Positions 15,107 through 24,022 of a stretch of DNA of 33,356 nucleotides are shown piece after piece. This stretch comes from Actinobacteria bacterium UBA2184 (GTDB taxonomy: Bacteria; Actinomycetota; Coriobacteriia; Anaerosomatales; Anaerosomataceae): contig DCVQ01000021.1 of NCBI GenBank assembly GCA_002328745.1, forward strand, positions 4,215 through 37,570, in the 5' to 3' direction. The notes beneath the pieces were generated by a model, which was not told the DNA's origin, did not search any database, and was given only the letters and a program-made list of their open reading frames with translations. The stretch's first letter is position 1. Each line of letters starts with the position of its first letter. A program made the translations under genes and the position numbers.

Positions 15107-15541
15107 TTGAAGACCTATTACGCCAAGTCCGGCGAGGTGGAGCGCGAGTGGCTCGTCGTCGACGCCACGGACATCCCGCTCGGCCGTCTGGCGAGCGAAG
15201 TCGCTTCCATCCTCAAGGGGAAGCGCAAGCCGCAGTACACCCCGCACATCGACACCGGTGACTTCGTCATCGTGGTCAATGCGTCGAAGGTGAAGCTCAC
15301 CGGCAACAAGCTCGCAAGCAAGATGAAGTACCGCCACTCCGGCTTCCCGGGTGGTCTCAAGGAGACCCCCATCGCCGAGATGCTGGCCAAGCGCCCGGAG
15401 CGTGTCATCGAGGGCGCAGTGAAGGGCATGCTCCCGAAGAACACCCTCGGACGGGCCATGGGCAAGAAGCTCAAGGTGTACGGCGGATCCGAGCACCCGC
15501 ACCAGGCCCAGAACCCCCGTCAGATCACCCTGGAGGTCTAG
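15107..15541 (+). CDS. rplM: 50S ribosomal protein L13
   Basis: L13 is an early assembly protein of the 50S subunit. The start is TTG 15107 after GGAGGA (15097-15102), giving 144 residues beginning MKTYYAKSGEVEREWLVVDA, the usual L13 N-terminus. An in-frame GTG at 15062 would add 15 residues with no family similarity and no ribosome binding site. Internal blocks DIPLGRLASEVASILKGK, KMKYRHSGFPGGLKETP and GMLPKNTLGRAMGKKLKVY are characteristic. It is cotranscribed with rpsI, three bases downstream. Confidence 0.97.
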   Translation: MKTYYAKSGEVEREWLVVDATDIPLGRLASEVASILKGKRKPQYTPHIDTGDFVIVVNASKVKLTGNKLASKMKYRHSGFPGGLKETPIAEMLAKRPERVIEGAVKGMLPKNTLGRAMGKKLKVYGGSEHPHQAQNPRQITLEV

Positions 15542-15544
15542 CGC

Positions 15545-15943
15545 ATGGCTGAGAACAAGGCAGTCTACTGGGGCACCGGGCGTCGCAAGACGTCGGTGGC
15601 GCGCGTGCGCCTCATCCCCGGCACCGGCCAGATGGTCGTCAACGGCCGGTCTTTCGACGACTACTTCGGCCGTGAGGTCGTCAAGGGCTTCGTCGAGCAG
15701 CCGTTCCGCGTGACCGAGACCGTCAGCCACTTCGACGTCTTCGCGAACATCAAGGGCGGTGGCCTCTCGGGCCAGGCCGGCGCGCTGCGCCACGCGATCG
15801 CCCGTGCGCTGCTCGAGGCCGGCGACGACTATCGCGCCGAGCTCAAGCGGGCAGGTCTGTTGCGCCGCGACCCGCGTATGGTCGAGCGGAAGAAGTACGG
15901 CCTCAAGAAGGCCCGCAAGCGCCCGCAGTTCTCCAAGCGCTAG
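15545..15943 (+). CDS. rpsI: 30S ribosomal protein S9
   Basis: S9 reaches the P-site through its C-terminal tail, whose last Arg contacts the anticodon loop of P-site tRNA. The 132-residue product has YWGTGRRKTSVARVRLIPGT near the start, the middle segment GGLSGQAGALRHAIARALLE and the expected end ERKKYGLKKARKRPQFSKR. ATG 15545 lies three bases after the rplM stop. A strong terminator follows 43 bases after its stop. Confidence 0.98.
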   Translation: MAENKAVYWGTGRRKTSVARVRLIPGTGQMVVNGRSFDDYFGREVVKGFVEQPFRVTETVSHFDVFANIKGGGLSGQAGALRHAIARALLEAGDDYRAELKRAGLLRRDPRMVERKKYGLKKARKRPQFSKR

Positions 15944-15986
15944 CAGCGCCGAGCCTGGCCACGTCGGCGGGCGACACGTGAACAAG

Positions 15987-16027
15987 AACGCCCCCTCGGG
16001 ATCACTCCCGAGGGGGCGTTTCTCTTG
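15987..16027. terminator. Strong, possibly bidirectional terminator between rpsI and glmS
   Basis: AACGCCCCCTCGGGA (15987-16001) and TCCCGAGGGGGCGTT (16006-16020) form a perfect 15-base-pair stem with a TCAC loop. On the plus strand the sequence continues TTTCTCTT, a good U-tract for rpsI. On the minus strand the product would end CGTTCTTGTTC, a weaker U-rich tail. Since glmS converges from the right and ends at 16075, the same hairpin could serve both operons. Confidence 0.88.
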
Positions 16028-16074
16028 GCATCTCGCCGCCGTTCGGTGGCTGCGCGGTCGCGGCCACCCGGCAA

Positions 16075-17931
<1,857 letters not shown>

Positions 17932-18018
17932 GGTGTTACCCGCTCCCATTGGTGAGCGCCCGGCCGCGGCGGGCCGGACGCCTCTGTTGTCGGTCTGCCC
18001 GCGTCGCGGACGTTACGG

Positions 18019-18984
18019 TTACGAAGACTCCCGCATGTCGACGATCTCGTAGCCCCTGGCTTCGACCTCGTCGCGACGCGCGAGCAGATCGGCGGCCGCG
18101 GCCTCGTCGAGCACGTAGATCAGGCGCCCGCCCTTGTCGCAGAACGGCTGACCGTAGCAGATCGGGACGTCCGGCGTGACGGGCCCGAGGACCGACTCGG
18201 CCACCGGGCCGGTCTTGCGGCTGCCGTTGGCCACCAGGACCACGGTGGCAGCCTCGTAGACGAGTTCCGCGCCCATCGAGATCGCGTAGCGCGGGCTGTC
18301 GCCGACCGACGCGAAGTGGCCGTCCGCGACCGCGTTCTCGACCGTGTTGTCGTCGAGCTTGACGAGCAGCATCCGGTTGCCCGCGAAGGGGATGCCGCTC
18401 TCGTGAAAGGCCACGTGGCCCCGGCCGCCCACGCCTACGATGTGGAGGTCGATGCCGCCGAACCGCTCGATCTTCCGCTCGTAGGCGTCGAGGACGTTGT
18501 TCTTGATCCAGCCGAGGACGCCGTCGGCACCGTCTGTGATGACGACGGCCTTGCCCTTGTCGGTGCCCTGCATCTCGAAGTCGCCCGCGTGCGCTTCGAG
18601 CGCTGTGACGAGCTCCTCCTGGTCGATCAGGGTTCCCCACGGGACGTTCGTCTCGGCGAACTTGGTATCGAGCAGGCCGAAGAGCTCCTGGATCATGAAG
18701 TAGCTGTACGACTCGGGATGAAGGGCGCGCTGCTGCGCGTTCTCGCCCGGCAGGCCCACGTACTCGTCCAGGTTGAAGCTGCGGACGCGGCTCGCGTCGA
18801 TGCGGCCCTCGTTGAACGCGGCCGCCAGGTTCTTGTAGAGGCCGGTCGGCGAGTTGCCGGTGGCCAGCCCGAGCACGTACTCGTTCTTGACCGCCTGCTT
18901 CTCGCTGATGTCGGCCTCGACGAGTCCCGCGGCAACGCGGCTCATCTGGGCGAAGTCACGGGTGACGATGATCTTGAACGACAT
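18019..18984 (-). CDS. NagB-like sugar-phosphate isomerase/deaminase with altered catalytic loop
   Basis: The 321-residue product belongs to the glucosamine-6-phosphate deaminase/6-phosphogluconolactonase superfamily. The best landmarks are TGNSPTGLY (42-50), SFNLDEYVGL (69-78, D73 equivalent to E. coli Asp72), HPESY (89-93) and the active-site loop VGVGGRGHVAFHESG (183-197). In E. coli the loop reads NDGHIAFNEP with the Asp141-His143-Glu148 relay; here His190 and Glu195 remain but the aspartate is Arg188 (codon CGG, 18421-18423). It is about 55 residues longer than NagB, with extra sequence near 79-88 and 115-162. The start ATG at 18982-18984 follows AGGA beside the glmM stop, 8 bases upstream. 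It lies between glmM and glmS, so a role in amino-sugar supply or its control is likely; deaminase activity is uncertain. Confidence 0.8.
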   Translation of the reverse strand: MSFKIIVTRDFAQMSRVAAGLVEADISEKQAVKNEYVLGLATGNSPTGLYKNLAAAFNEGRIDASRVRSFNLDEYVGLPGENAQQRALHPESYSYFMIQELFGLLDTKFAETNVPWGTLIDQEELVTALEAHAGDFEMQGTDKGKAVVITDGADGVLGWIKNNVLDAYERKIERFGGIDLHIVGVGGRGHVAFHESGIPFAGNRMLLVKLDDNTVENAVADGHFASVGDSPRYAISMGAELVYEAATVVLVANGSRKTGPVAESVLGPVTPDVPICYGQPFCDKGGRLIYVLDEAAAADLLARRDEVEARGYEIVDMRESS

Positions 18985-18992
18985 ATGGGTTC

Positions 18993-20342
18993 CTATCCGA
19001 TCGCGGTCTTGACGACCTCGGCGAGCTGCTGCGCGTATTTCTCGGTCACCTCGGCGGTGGGTCCTTCGATCATGACGCGGCACATGTTCTGCGTGCCCGA
19101 GTAGCGCACGAGGACGCGCCCCTGGTCGCCGAGATCGGACTCGACCTGCTTGATGGCCTCGACGATCGCGGGAACCGTGTCGATCGGCGGCTTGCTCTTG
19201 ACGTCCACGTTGATGAGCTTCTGCGGGAAGACGTCCATGAGCTTGGCCAGCTCCGAGAGAGGCTTGCCCGCCTTCAGCATCGCGGCGAGCAGCTGCAGCG
19301 CGGTCAGCAGGCCGTCACCGGTGGTGTGGTGGTCGAGGAAGATCACGTGCCCCGATTCCTCACCGCCGAGCACGCCGCCGAGGCGCTGCATGTCCTCGAG
19401 GACGTAGCGGTCGCCCACCTTGGCCGCGTGGTTCTTGAAGCCGTACTTCTTGCAGGCGACGCTCAGGCCCATGTTGCTCATGATCGTGGAGACGAGCAGG
19501 TCGTTCTTCAGCCTGCCCTCGTCCTTCAGCATCTTGGCGCAGATCACCAGGATCTGATCGCCGGTGATCTCGTTGCCCTTCTCGTCCACGGCGATCAGGC
19601 GGTCGCCGTCACCGTCGAACGCAAGGCCGACCGCCGCGCCGCTCTCGACGACGGCCTTCTTGAGGTCGTCCGTGTGCTGCGAGCCGCAGTTCTCGTTGAT
19701 GTTGAGGCCGTCGGGCGTGTTGTGGATCACGGTGACGTCGGCGCCGAGTTCCGTGAACGTCTCGGGCGCCACGCGATACGTCGCTCCGTTGGCCGTGTCG
19801 AGCACGATCTTCATGCCCTCGAGGGACAGCGAGCGCGGGAACGTGTTCTTCAGGAAGACGATGTAGCGCCCGGTCGCGTCATCCAGGCGGTACGCGCGGC
19901 CCATGTCGTGGGGCGCGGGCACCATCTCGGGAAGCTTCCCGCCGAGCATAAGCTCCTCGATGGCTTCCTCCTGTGCGTCCGAGAGCTTGAACCCTGCGCC
20001 CGAGAAGACCTTGATGCCGTTGTCCTGATAGGGGTTGTGGGACGCGGAGATGACCATGCCCGCGTCGGCCCGCATGCTCTCGGTGATGTACGCGATCCCC
20101 GGCGTGGGCAGCACGCCCACCAGGTAGGGGACGCCTCCCATCGACGTGACGCCGGACTCGAGGGCGCTCTCCAGCATGTAACCCGAGAGGCGGGTGTCCT
20201 TTCCGATGATCACCTTCGTGGTGTGCCCCGGCTTCTTCAGGACGCTGACCACGGCCTGTCCCACGGCGAACGCGGTGTTGGCGTCCATCGGATAGCGGTT
20301 CGCTTCTCCTCGTATCCCGTCGGTTCCGAACAACTTGCCCAT
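18993..20342 (-). CDS. glmM: Phosphoglucosamine mutase
   Basis: GlmM converts glucosamine-6-phosphate to glucosamine-1-phosphate for UDP-GlcNAc synthesis. The 449-residue product has all phosphohexomutase landmarks: MGKLFGTDGIRGEAN at the start, the phosphoserine loop ISASHNPY (Ser101), the metal loop DGDGDR (243-248) and the sugar loop GGEESGH (326-332). The phosphate-binding loop is RYSGTQNMCRV (413 onward); the usual form is R-x-SGTEP, so Glu and Pro are replaced by Gln and Asn. ATG 20342 has GAGGAG seven bases upstream (20350-20355). It is the second gene of the operon and ends 8 bases before the NagB-like gene. Confidence 0.95.
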   Translation of the reverse strand: MGKLFGTDGIRGEANRYPMDANTAFAVGQAVVSVLKKPGHTTKVIIGKDTRLSGYMLESALESGVTSMGGVPYLVGVLPTPGIAYITESMRADAGMVISASHNPYQDNGIKVFSGAGFKLSDAQEEAIEELMLGGKLPEMVPAPHDMGRAYRLDDATGRYIVFLKNTFPRSLSLEGMKIVLDTANGATYRVAPETFTELGADVTVIHNTPDGLNINENCGSQHTDDLKKAVVESGAAVGLAFDGDGDRLIAVDEKGNEITGDQILVICAKMLKDEGRLKNDLLVSTIMSNMGLSVACKKYGFKNHAAKVGDRYVLEDMQRLGGVLGGEESGHVIFLDHHTTGDGLLTALQLLAAMLKAGKPLSELAKLMDVFPQKLINVDVKSKPPIDTVPAIVEAIKQVESDLGDQGRVLVRYSGTQNMCRVMIEGPTAEVTEKYAQQLAEVVKTAIG

Positions 20343-20366
20343 GTGCTGCTCCTCACCAAGAGTGGT

Positions 20367-21581
20367 CTATCGCTGTGCGGCGAACAGGGCCATCGACTTC
20401 AGCAGATCGTCGGCCTGCGCGCAGAGCGTCTCGACGACCTGATTCAGCCACTGTACGCCGAGTGCCCGCCACTCCGGCGCGAGGCCCTGAATCGTTTCCG
20501 TGTAGTTACCGCTCGCGGCGGCCTGCTCTGGCCGGAAAGCGATGAGGAAGTCATCCCCGTTCGGCAGGTCGGCCTCACCGTCGAACAGCGCGCAGACGGC
20601 ATCGACGTTCGCGCTGAACTCGCGTCCCGCCGGGGTGAAGGCCGGCACCTTCGCCGCCATGGCCTTCAGACGCTTCAGCCGCTCGCCGGTCGCCATCGAC
20701 AGCATCTCCAGCGCGCCCTCGTAGACGAGCGGGCCCAGCTCCTGCCGGGCGAAGAACGGTTCCCTGACCCGGCGGTACCACTGCTCGAGCGCTGCCAGGT
20801 TGGCGAGGTAGAGCACGTTGTTGCGCACCACCCGGACGAGGTTCTTGTAGGTGTGGGGCCGGTGATCGCGCTCGAACCCGGGAGGCATGACCGCCACGAG
20901 CTGTCCGTCGTCGAGAAGGTCCTCGCGCAGAACGGAGCCCGCGGCCACCACCGAGCCGTAGCCGACCCGCACCGGGCCGACTGCGCCGCCCTGACCGCCG
21001 AGGAAGATCGGCGGCTGGTCGAGCATCACGCCGCGGGGCACGTCTCCGAACAGCGAGGCCGTGGTCTTGTCGCCGTCGGGCGTGTAGTTGAAGTGGATGT
21101 ACGAGCTGCCCACTTCGCTGTGGTCCTTGCGGCTCGTGCCGCCGGCCATCAGGCAGTCGCAGAAGTTGATGAGGCTGCCGAGAGTGACGAAGGGGAAGAG
21201 GATGGTCTGCTTGAGACCCACGCAGTGGGCGCCGTTGGCCTCCTCCTCGAGCAGACAGCCCTCGCGGACCTGGGCGCCGAGCCCCATGTTGGCCTTCTCG
21301 AGGAAAACCGATCGCGTGAAGTAGCCGGCCTTGAGCTCGACTTTGGGGCCGAGCCTGCAGTCGTCGATCACGACCGGGCCCTCGGCGCCGAGCGTGCAGC
21401 CGGCCGAGATCGCCGTCCTCGCCCCGTGGATGCGGCACCCGGGCAGAAGGGTCACTCCGTCGCCCGAGATGCGGTCGACGTCGACGTCGTCGCCTATATC
21501 CACCGTGTAGGGGTTGGGTATGGAGACTCCCTTGCCGATCAGATGAACGACCTTGTCATGGCCTCTGGGTTCCAGGTCCAT
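20367..21581 (-). CDS. Left-handed beta-helix (hexapeptide-repeat) protein related to the GlmU C-terminal domain
   Basis: The 404-residue product starts at the ATG ending at 21581, five bases after AGGAGG (21587-21592); a longer frame lacks similarity. Residues about 30-222 are imperfect hexapeptide repeats of a left-handed beta-helix, for example GCTLGAEGPVVIDDCRLGPK, FTRSVFLEKANMGLG and VGPVRVGYGSVVAAGSVLRE. The part HFNYTPDGDKTT (163-174) resembles the CNYDG-type acceptor region of GlmU acetyltransferase. Residues about 240-404 are a helical, Trp/Arg-rich tail. There is no LxxGxGTRM nucleotidyltransferase motif, so it cannot be a complete bifunctional GlmU. Leading the glmM-glmS operon, it may be a sugar-nucleotide acyltransferase or a GlmU-like partner; the exact activity is unknown. 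Confidence 0.75.
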   Translation of the reverse strand: MDLEPRGHDKVVHLIGKGVSIPNPYTVDIGDDVDVDRISGDGVTLLPGCRIHGARTAISAGCTLGAEGPVVIDDCRLGPKVELKAGYFTRSVFLEKANMGLGAQVREGCLLEEEANGAHCVGLKQTILFPFVTLGSLINFCDCLMAGGTSRKDHSEVGSSYIHFNYTPDGDKTTASLFGDVPRGVMLDQPPIFLGGQGGAVGPVRVGYGSVVAAGSVLREDLLDDGQLVAVMPPGFERDHRPHTYKNLVRVVRNNVLYLANLAALEQWYRRVREPFFARQELGPLVYEGALEMLSMATGERLKRLKAMAAKVPAFTPAGREFSANVDAVCALFDGEADLPNGDDFLIAFRPEQAAASGNYTETIQGLAPEWRALGVQWLNQVVETLCAQADDLLKSMALFAAQR

Positions 21582-21890
21582 CGACCCCTCCTTACCGCCG
21601 GGCCGCTCTCGGGGCCCGCATGCCGTCATCAGGTCAAGGTGTCAGTGATTTCGCGCAAGGTTTGCGCAGGCGCTTCGTGCTGTCAAGCGGCCGCAGCCGC
21701 TTCCGTCCCGTTCCGGTCCTCCGCTTTCGCGCGGCCCTTCCGCCGTGTAAGGTTGTGCCCGAAGCGAGACGCCCGGAACCGACGCGGTCCCGGTCGGGGC
21801 CTGCGGTGTCACGGGGACGTCGCCGAACTCCGCACCGTCCCGGAGCAGAAACCCCGGAACTCTCTCATATAGTAAGGGTGAGGCAGGCCT
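21582..21890. other. Divergent intergenic region between the amino-sugar operon and acpS
   Basis: This 309-base gap separates the minus-strand operon from acpS on the plus strand, so it should hold promoters in both directions. On the minus strand I see a perfect TTGACA at 21686-21681, and a 15-base palindrome where its -10 box should be. On the plus strand, TATAGT (21868-21873) resembles a -10 box but has no convincing -35, and the resulting leader before the acpS GTG would be only about 10 bases. The rest is GC-rich with no convincing gene on either strand. Confidence 0.7.
21653..21686 (-). promoter_or_regulatory. Candidate promoter/operator for the amino-sugar operon
   Basis: Read on the minus strand, a consensus TTGACA (21686-21681) is followed after 17 bases by AAACCT (21663-21658), a poor -10 match. 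Across that spot lies the palindrome GCGCAA-GGT-TTGCGC (21653-21667). The layout would suit a promoter that needs or is blocked by a dimeric regulator, but this is inferred from the pattern alone. The predicted leader to the first start codon is about 70 bases. Confidence 0.35.
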
Positions 21891-22391
21891 GTGAGCACGG
21901 AATCTCAGATGATCACCGGTCTCGGCGTCGACATCGTCGAGATCGACCGCATGCGCGACGCGCTCAAGCGGCGCCCGCGCATGAAAGAGCGACTCTTCTC
22001 GGAAGCCGAGCGGGAGTACTGCGAGAAGCGCAACAAGCCCGAGATCCACTACGCCATGCGCTTCGCGGCCAAAGAGGCCGTCCTGAAGGCGCTCGGCACC
22101 GGGTTCTCCGGTGTGCGCTTCCGCGACGTCGAGGTCGTGCGCGACGAGCGCGGCCGCCCGGTCCCGCGGCTTTCCGGCCGCGCCGCCGAGCTCGCCGAGG
22201 CCGCGGGGGTCGTCGAGCTGCACCTGTCGCTGTCGTTCACGCACGCGAACGCGGTCGCCTCGGCGGTCGCGATCACCGAGCACATGCGCCCCCGTAAGGA
22301 GCCCGAGGCGACGACCCAGCAGCAGCGGCTTGCCGCCTCGTTCAAGGGCGCCCGGGCGCTTCTCGACGATGTGGGGAACGAGACACTCTAG
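21891..22391 (+). CDS. acpS: Holo-[acyl-carrier-protein] synthase with C-terminal extension
   Basis: AcpS transfers 4'-phosphopantetheine from CoA to acyl carrier protein, activating fatty acid synthesis. The conserved metal-binding regions are GLGVDIVEIDRM (Asp14) and RFAAKEAVLKALGTG (Glu62). GTG 21891 follows AAGGGTGAGG (21874-21883) at 7 bases; ATG 21909 would give the same core six residues shorter but lacks a ribosome binding site. The 166-residue length exceeds the usual 120-130 because of a tail of about 30 residues (from HMRPRKEPEA). The late motif reads SLSFTHANAVA where most members have His in place of the Phe. A downstream NAD(P)HX repair gene is the common neighbour. Confidence 0.92.
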   Translation: MSTESQMITGLGVDIVEIDRMRDALKRRPRMKERLFSEAEREYCEKRNKPEIHYAMRFAAKEAVLKALGTGFSGVRFRDVEVVRDERGRPVPRLSGRAAELAEAAGVVELHLSLSFTHANAVASAVAITEHMRPRKEPEATTQQQRLAASFKGARALLDDVGNETL

Positions 22392-22445
22392 AAGGTGCCG
22401 AAGCGGATGGCTTCGCATGTCGCCGTCCGGGACCAGGGGGCTGTC

Positions 22446-23969
22446 ATGCGACGCGCGCTCACAGCAGAGGCGATGCGAGCCGCCGAGAGCCGTGCCGTGG
22501 CTTCGGGCCGCTTCACGCTGGGCGCGCTGATGGAGCGTGCGGGCGCCGCGCTCGCTCATGAGGCGGACCTGCTCGTGCCGGAGGGGCCCGTCGCCGTCGT
22601 GTGCGGCCCCGGCAACAACGGTGGCGATGGCTGGGTGGCCGCCACGGTGCTCGCCCGACAGGGGCGCGAGGTGCGGGTCATCGCGTTCAGGTCCCCGTCG
22701 CACGCAGCCGCGGAGGCGGCCGTGGCGGCATCCGCGGCGCTTGAAGCCGGGGTGCGCTGGGTGCTCGCAAGCGACAGCGAGCAGTTGGCGACGGTGCTCG
22801 GTGGGGCGGCCGTTGTGATCGACGCGATCTTCGGCGCGGGATTCCACGGGTCGCCCCGCGAGCCGTTCGCCTCCGCGATCTCCGCGATCGCGAGTGCCGG
22901 GGTCCCGGTCGTCTCGGCCGACGTTCCCTCCGGACTCGATGCGGACTCGGGCGTGGCGGAGGGAGCGGTCGTCACGGCCGACGTCACCGTCACCTTCGGG
23001 TCGACGAAGGTGGGGCTGCTGCTGATGCCCGGAGCCACGTACGCTGGGCGCGTGGTGGTCGCGGACATCGGCATGCCACCCGACGCGTTCGAGGGCGTTG
23101 GGGCGGTGGAGGTCTGGGACCCGGCGGACTACCGGTCGGTGTTCCCGCTCCCGGGCGCGCGCGACCACAAGGGCTCGCGTGGACGCATCGCGATCGTGGC
23201 AGGCTCCGGTTCGTACACGGGCGCCGCGCTCCTGGCGATCGAGGGCGCGCTCCGAATGGGCGCCGGGTACGTGATCGCGGTGGTCCCCGGGAGCCTGGCC
23301 GAGCTGGTGAGGCTCGCGTACCCGAACGTCATCGTGCGCGCGATGGCCGCCGCACCTGACGGCTCGTTCGCAGGCGCCGAGGGGATCGCCGATGCGGTGG
23401 CGGATGCGGGGGCGGTCGTCGCCGGCCCGGGGCTCACCACGTCTGCCGGAGCGGCCGAACTCGTGCGCGGTCTCGTGGAGCGGACGAGCATGCCGCTGCT
23501 TCTCGACGCCGATGCGCTCAACGTTCTCGTGGGGGACCTGCCGGCGCTCCGGGCCCGGCGCGACCCGCTCCTCCTGACGCCGCATCTGGGTGAGGCGGCG
23601 CGGCTGCTGGGCGTCTCCGCCGCCGAGGTGGCCGCGGACCGGCTCTCGGCGGCGACGCGGCTCGCGGGCCCCGGTCGGACCTGCCTGGTGAAGGGGCACG
23701 GCACGGTCGTGGCGGCCGAGGGCCGTCGCGGACTCGTGCTCGCCGGCAGCCCGGCGCTCTCGCGGGCAGGCACCGGCGACGTGCTCTCGGGGATGATCGG
23801 GACGCTCCTCGCGCAGGGTCTGGGCATGTTCGAGGCCGCGATGCTCGGAGCGCACCTGCACGGGCGCGCTGCCGAGATCGGCGCCGCCGAGCTCACCGAA
23901 ACGTGCTTCACCGCCACGGATGTGCCGCGGTTCCTGCCCGAGGCTGTGCGCGAACTCACCGGCGGGTAG
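22446..23969 (+). CDS. nnr: Bifunctional NAD(P)H-hydrate epimerase / ADP-dependent dehydratase
   Basis: This protein repairs the damaged cofactors NADHX and NADPHX. From ATG 22446, five bases after AGGGGG (22435-22440), it has 507 residues; an in-frame GTG at 22395 would add 17 unconvincing residues. The N-terminal YjeF-type epimerase domain (about 1-215) has VVCGPGNNGGDGWVAATVLA and SADVPSGLDADSG. The C-terminal dehydratase domain (about 225-507) has the start DHKGSRGRIAIVAGSGSYTG, LLDADALNVL, CLVKGHGTVV and the nucleotide motif SRAGTGDVLSGMIG. The fused arrangement is normal in bacteria. Its stop overlaps a TAGAAT that could be a -10 box for the next gene. Confidence 0.96.
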   Translation: MRRALTAEAMRAAESRAVASGRFTLGALMERAGAALAHEADLLVPEGPVAVVCGPGNNGGDGWVAATVLARQGREVRVIAFRSPSHAAAEAAVAASAALEAGVRWVLASDSEQLATVLGGAAVVIDAIFGAGFHGSPREPFASAISAIASAGVPVVSADVPSGLDADSGVAEGAVVTADVTVTFGSTKVGLLLMPGATYAGRVVVADIGMPPDAFEGVGAVEVWDPADYRSVFPLPGARDHKGSRGRIAIVAGSGSYTGAALLAIEGALRMGAGYVIAVVPGSLAELVRLAYPNVIVRAMAAAPDGSFAGAEGIADAVADAGAVVAGPGLTTSAGAAELVRGLVERTSMPLLLDADALNVLVGDLPALRARRDPLLLTPHLGEAARLLGVSAAEVAADRLSAATRLAGPGRTCLVKGHGTVVAAEGRRGLVLAGSPALSRAGTGDVLSGMIGTLLAQGLGMFEAAMLGAHLHGRAAEIGAAELTETCFTATDVPRFLPEAVRELTGG

Positions 23970-24022
23970 AATGACAGTGACGGTCGGCACCGCGCCGATC
24001 GCACCATACGTTCGGAGGCACG

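Noticed and set aside
17932..18018. A glmS ribozyme in the leader of glmS
   Set aside because: The gap is only 87 bases, shorter than the known ribozyme core with its pseudoknots, and I cannot find the conserved core sequence or the pairing needed.
19326..21872. An 848-codon open frame on the plus strand across glmM and the beta-helix gene
   Set aside because: Antisense shadow; the product is dominated by Val, Leu, Arg, His, Asp and Glu patterns typical of reverse-frame GC-rich codons, with no recognisable motif.
21868..21873. TATAGT as a firm -10 promoter box for acpS
   Set aside because: No -35 box at 16-18 bases, and the predicted transcript start would fall inside the ribosome binding site of the GTG start, leaving a leader of about 10 bases. 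Kept only as a remark.
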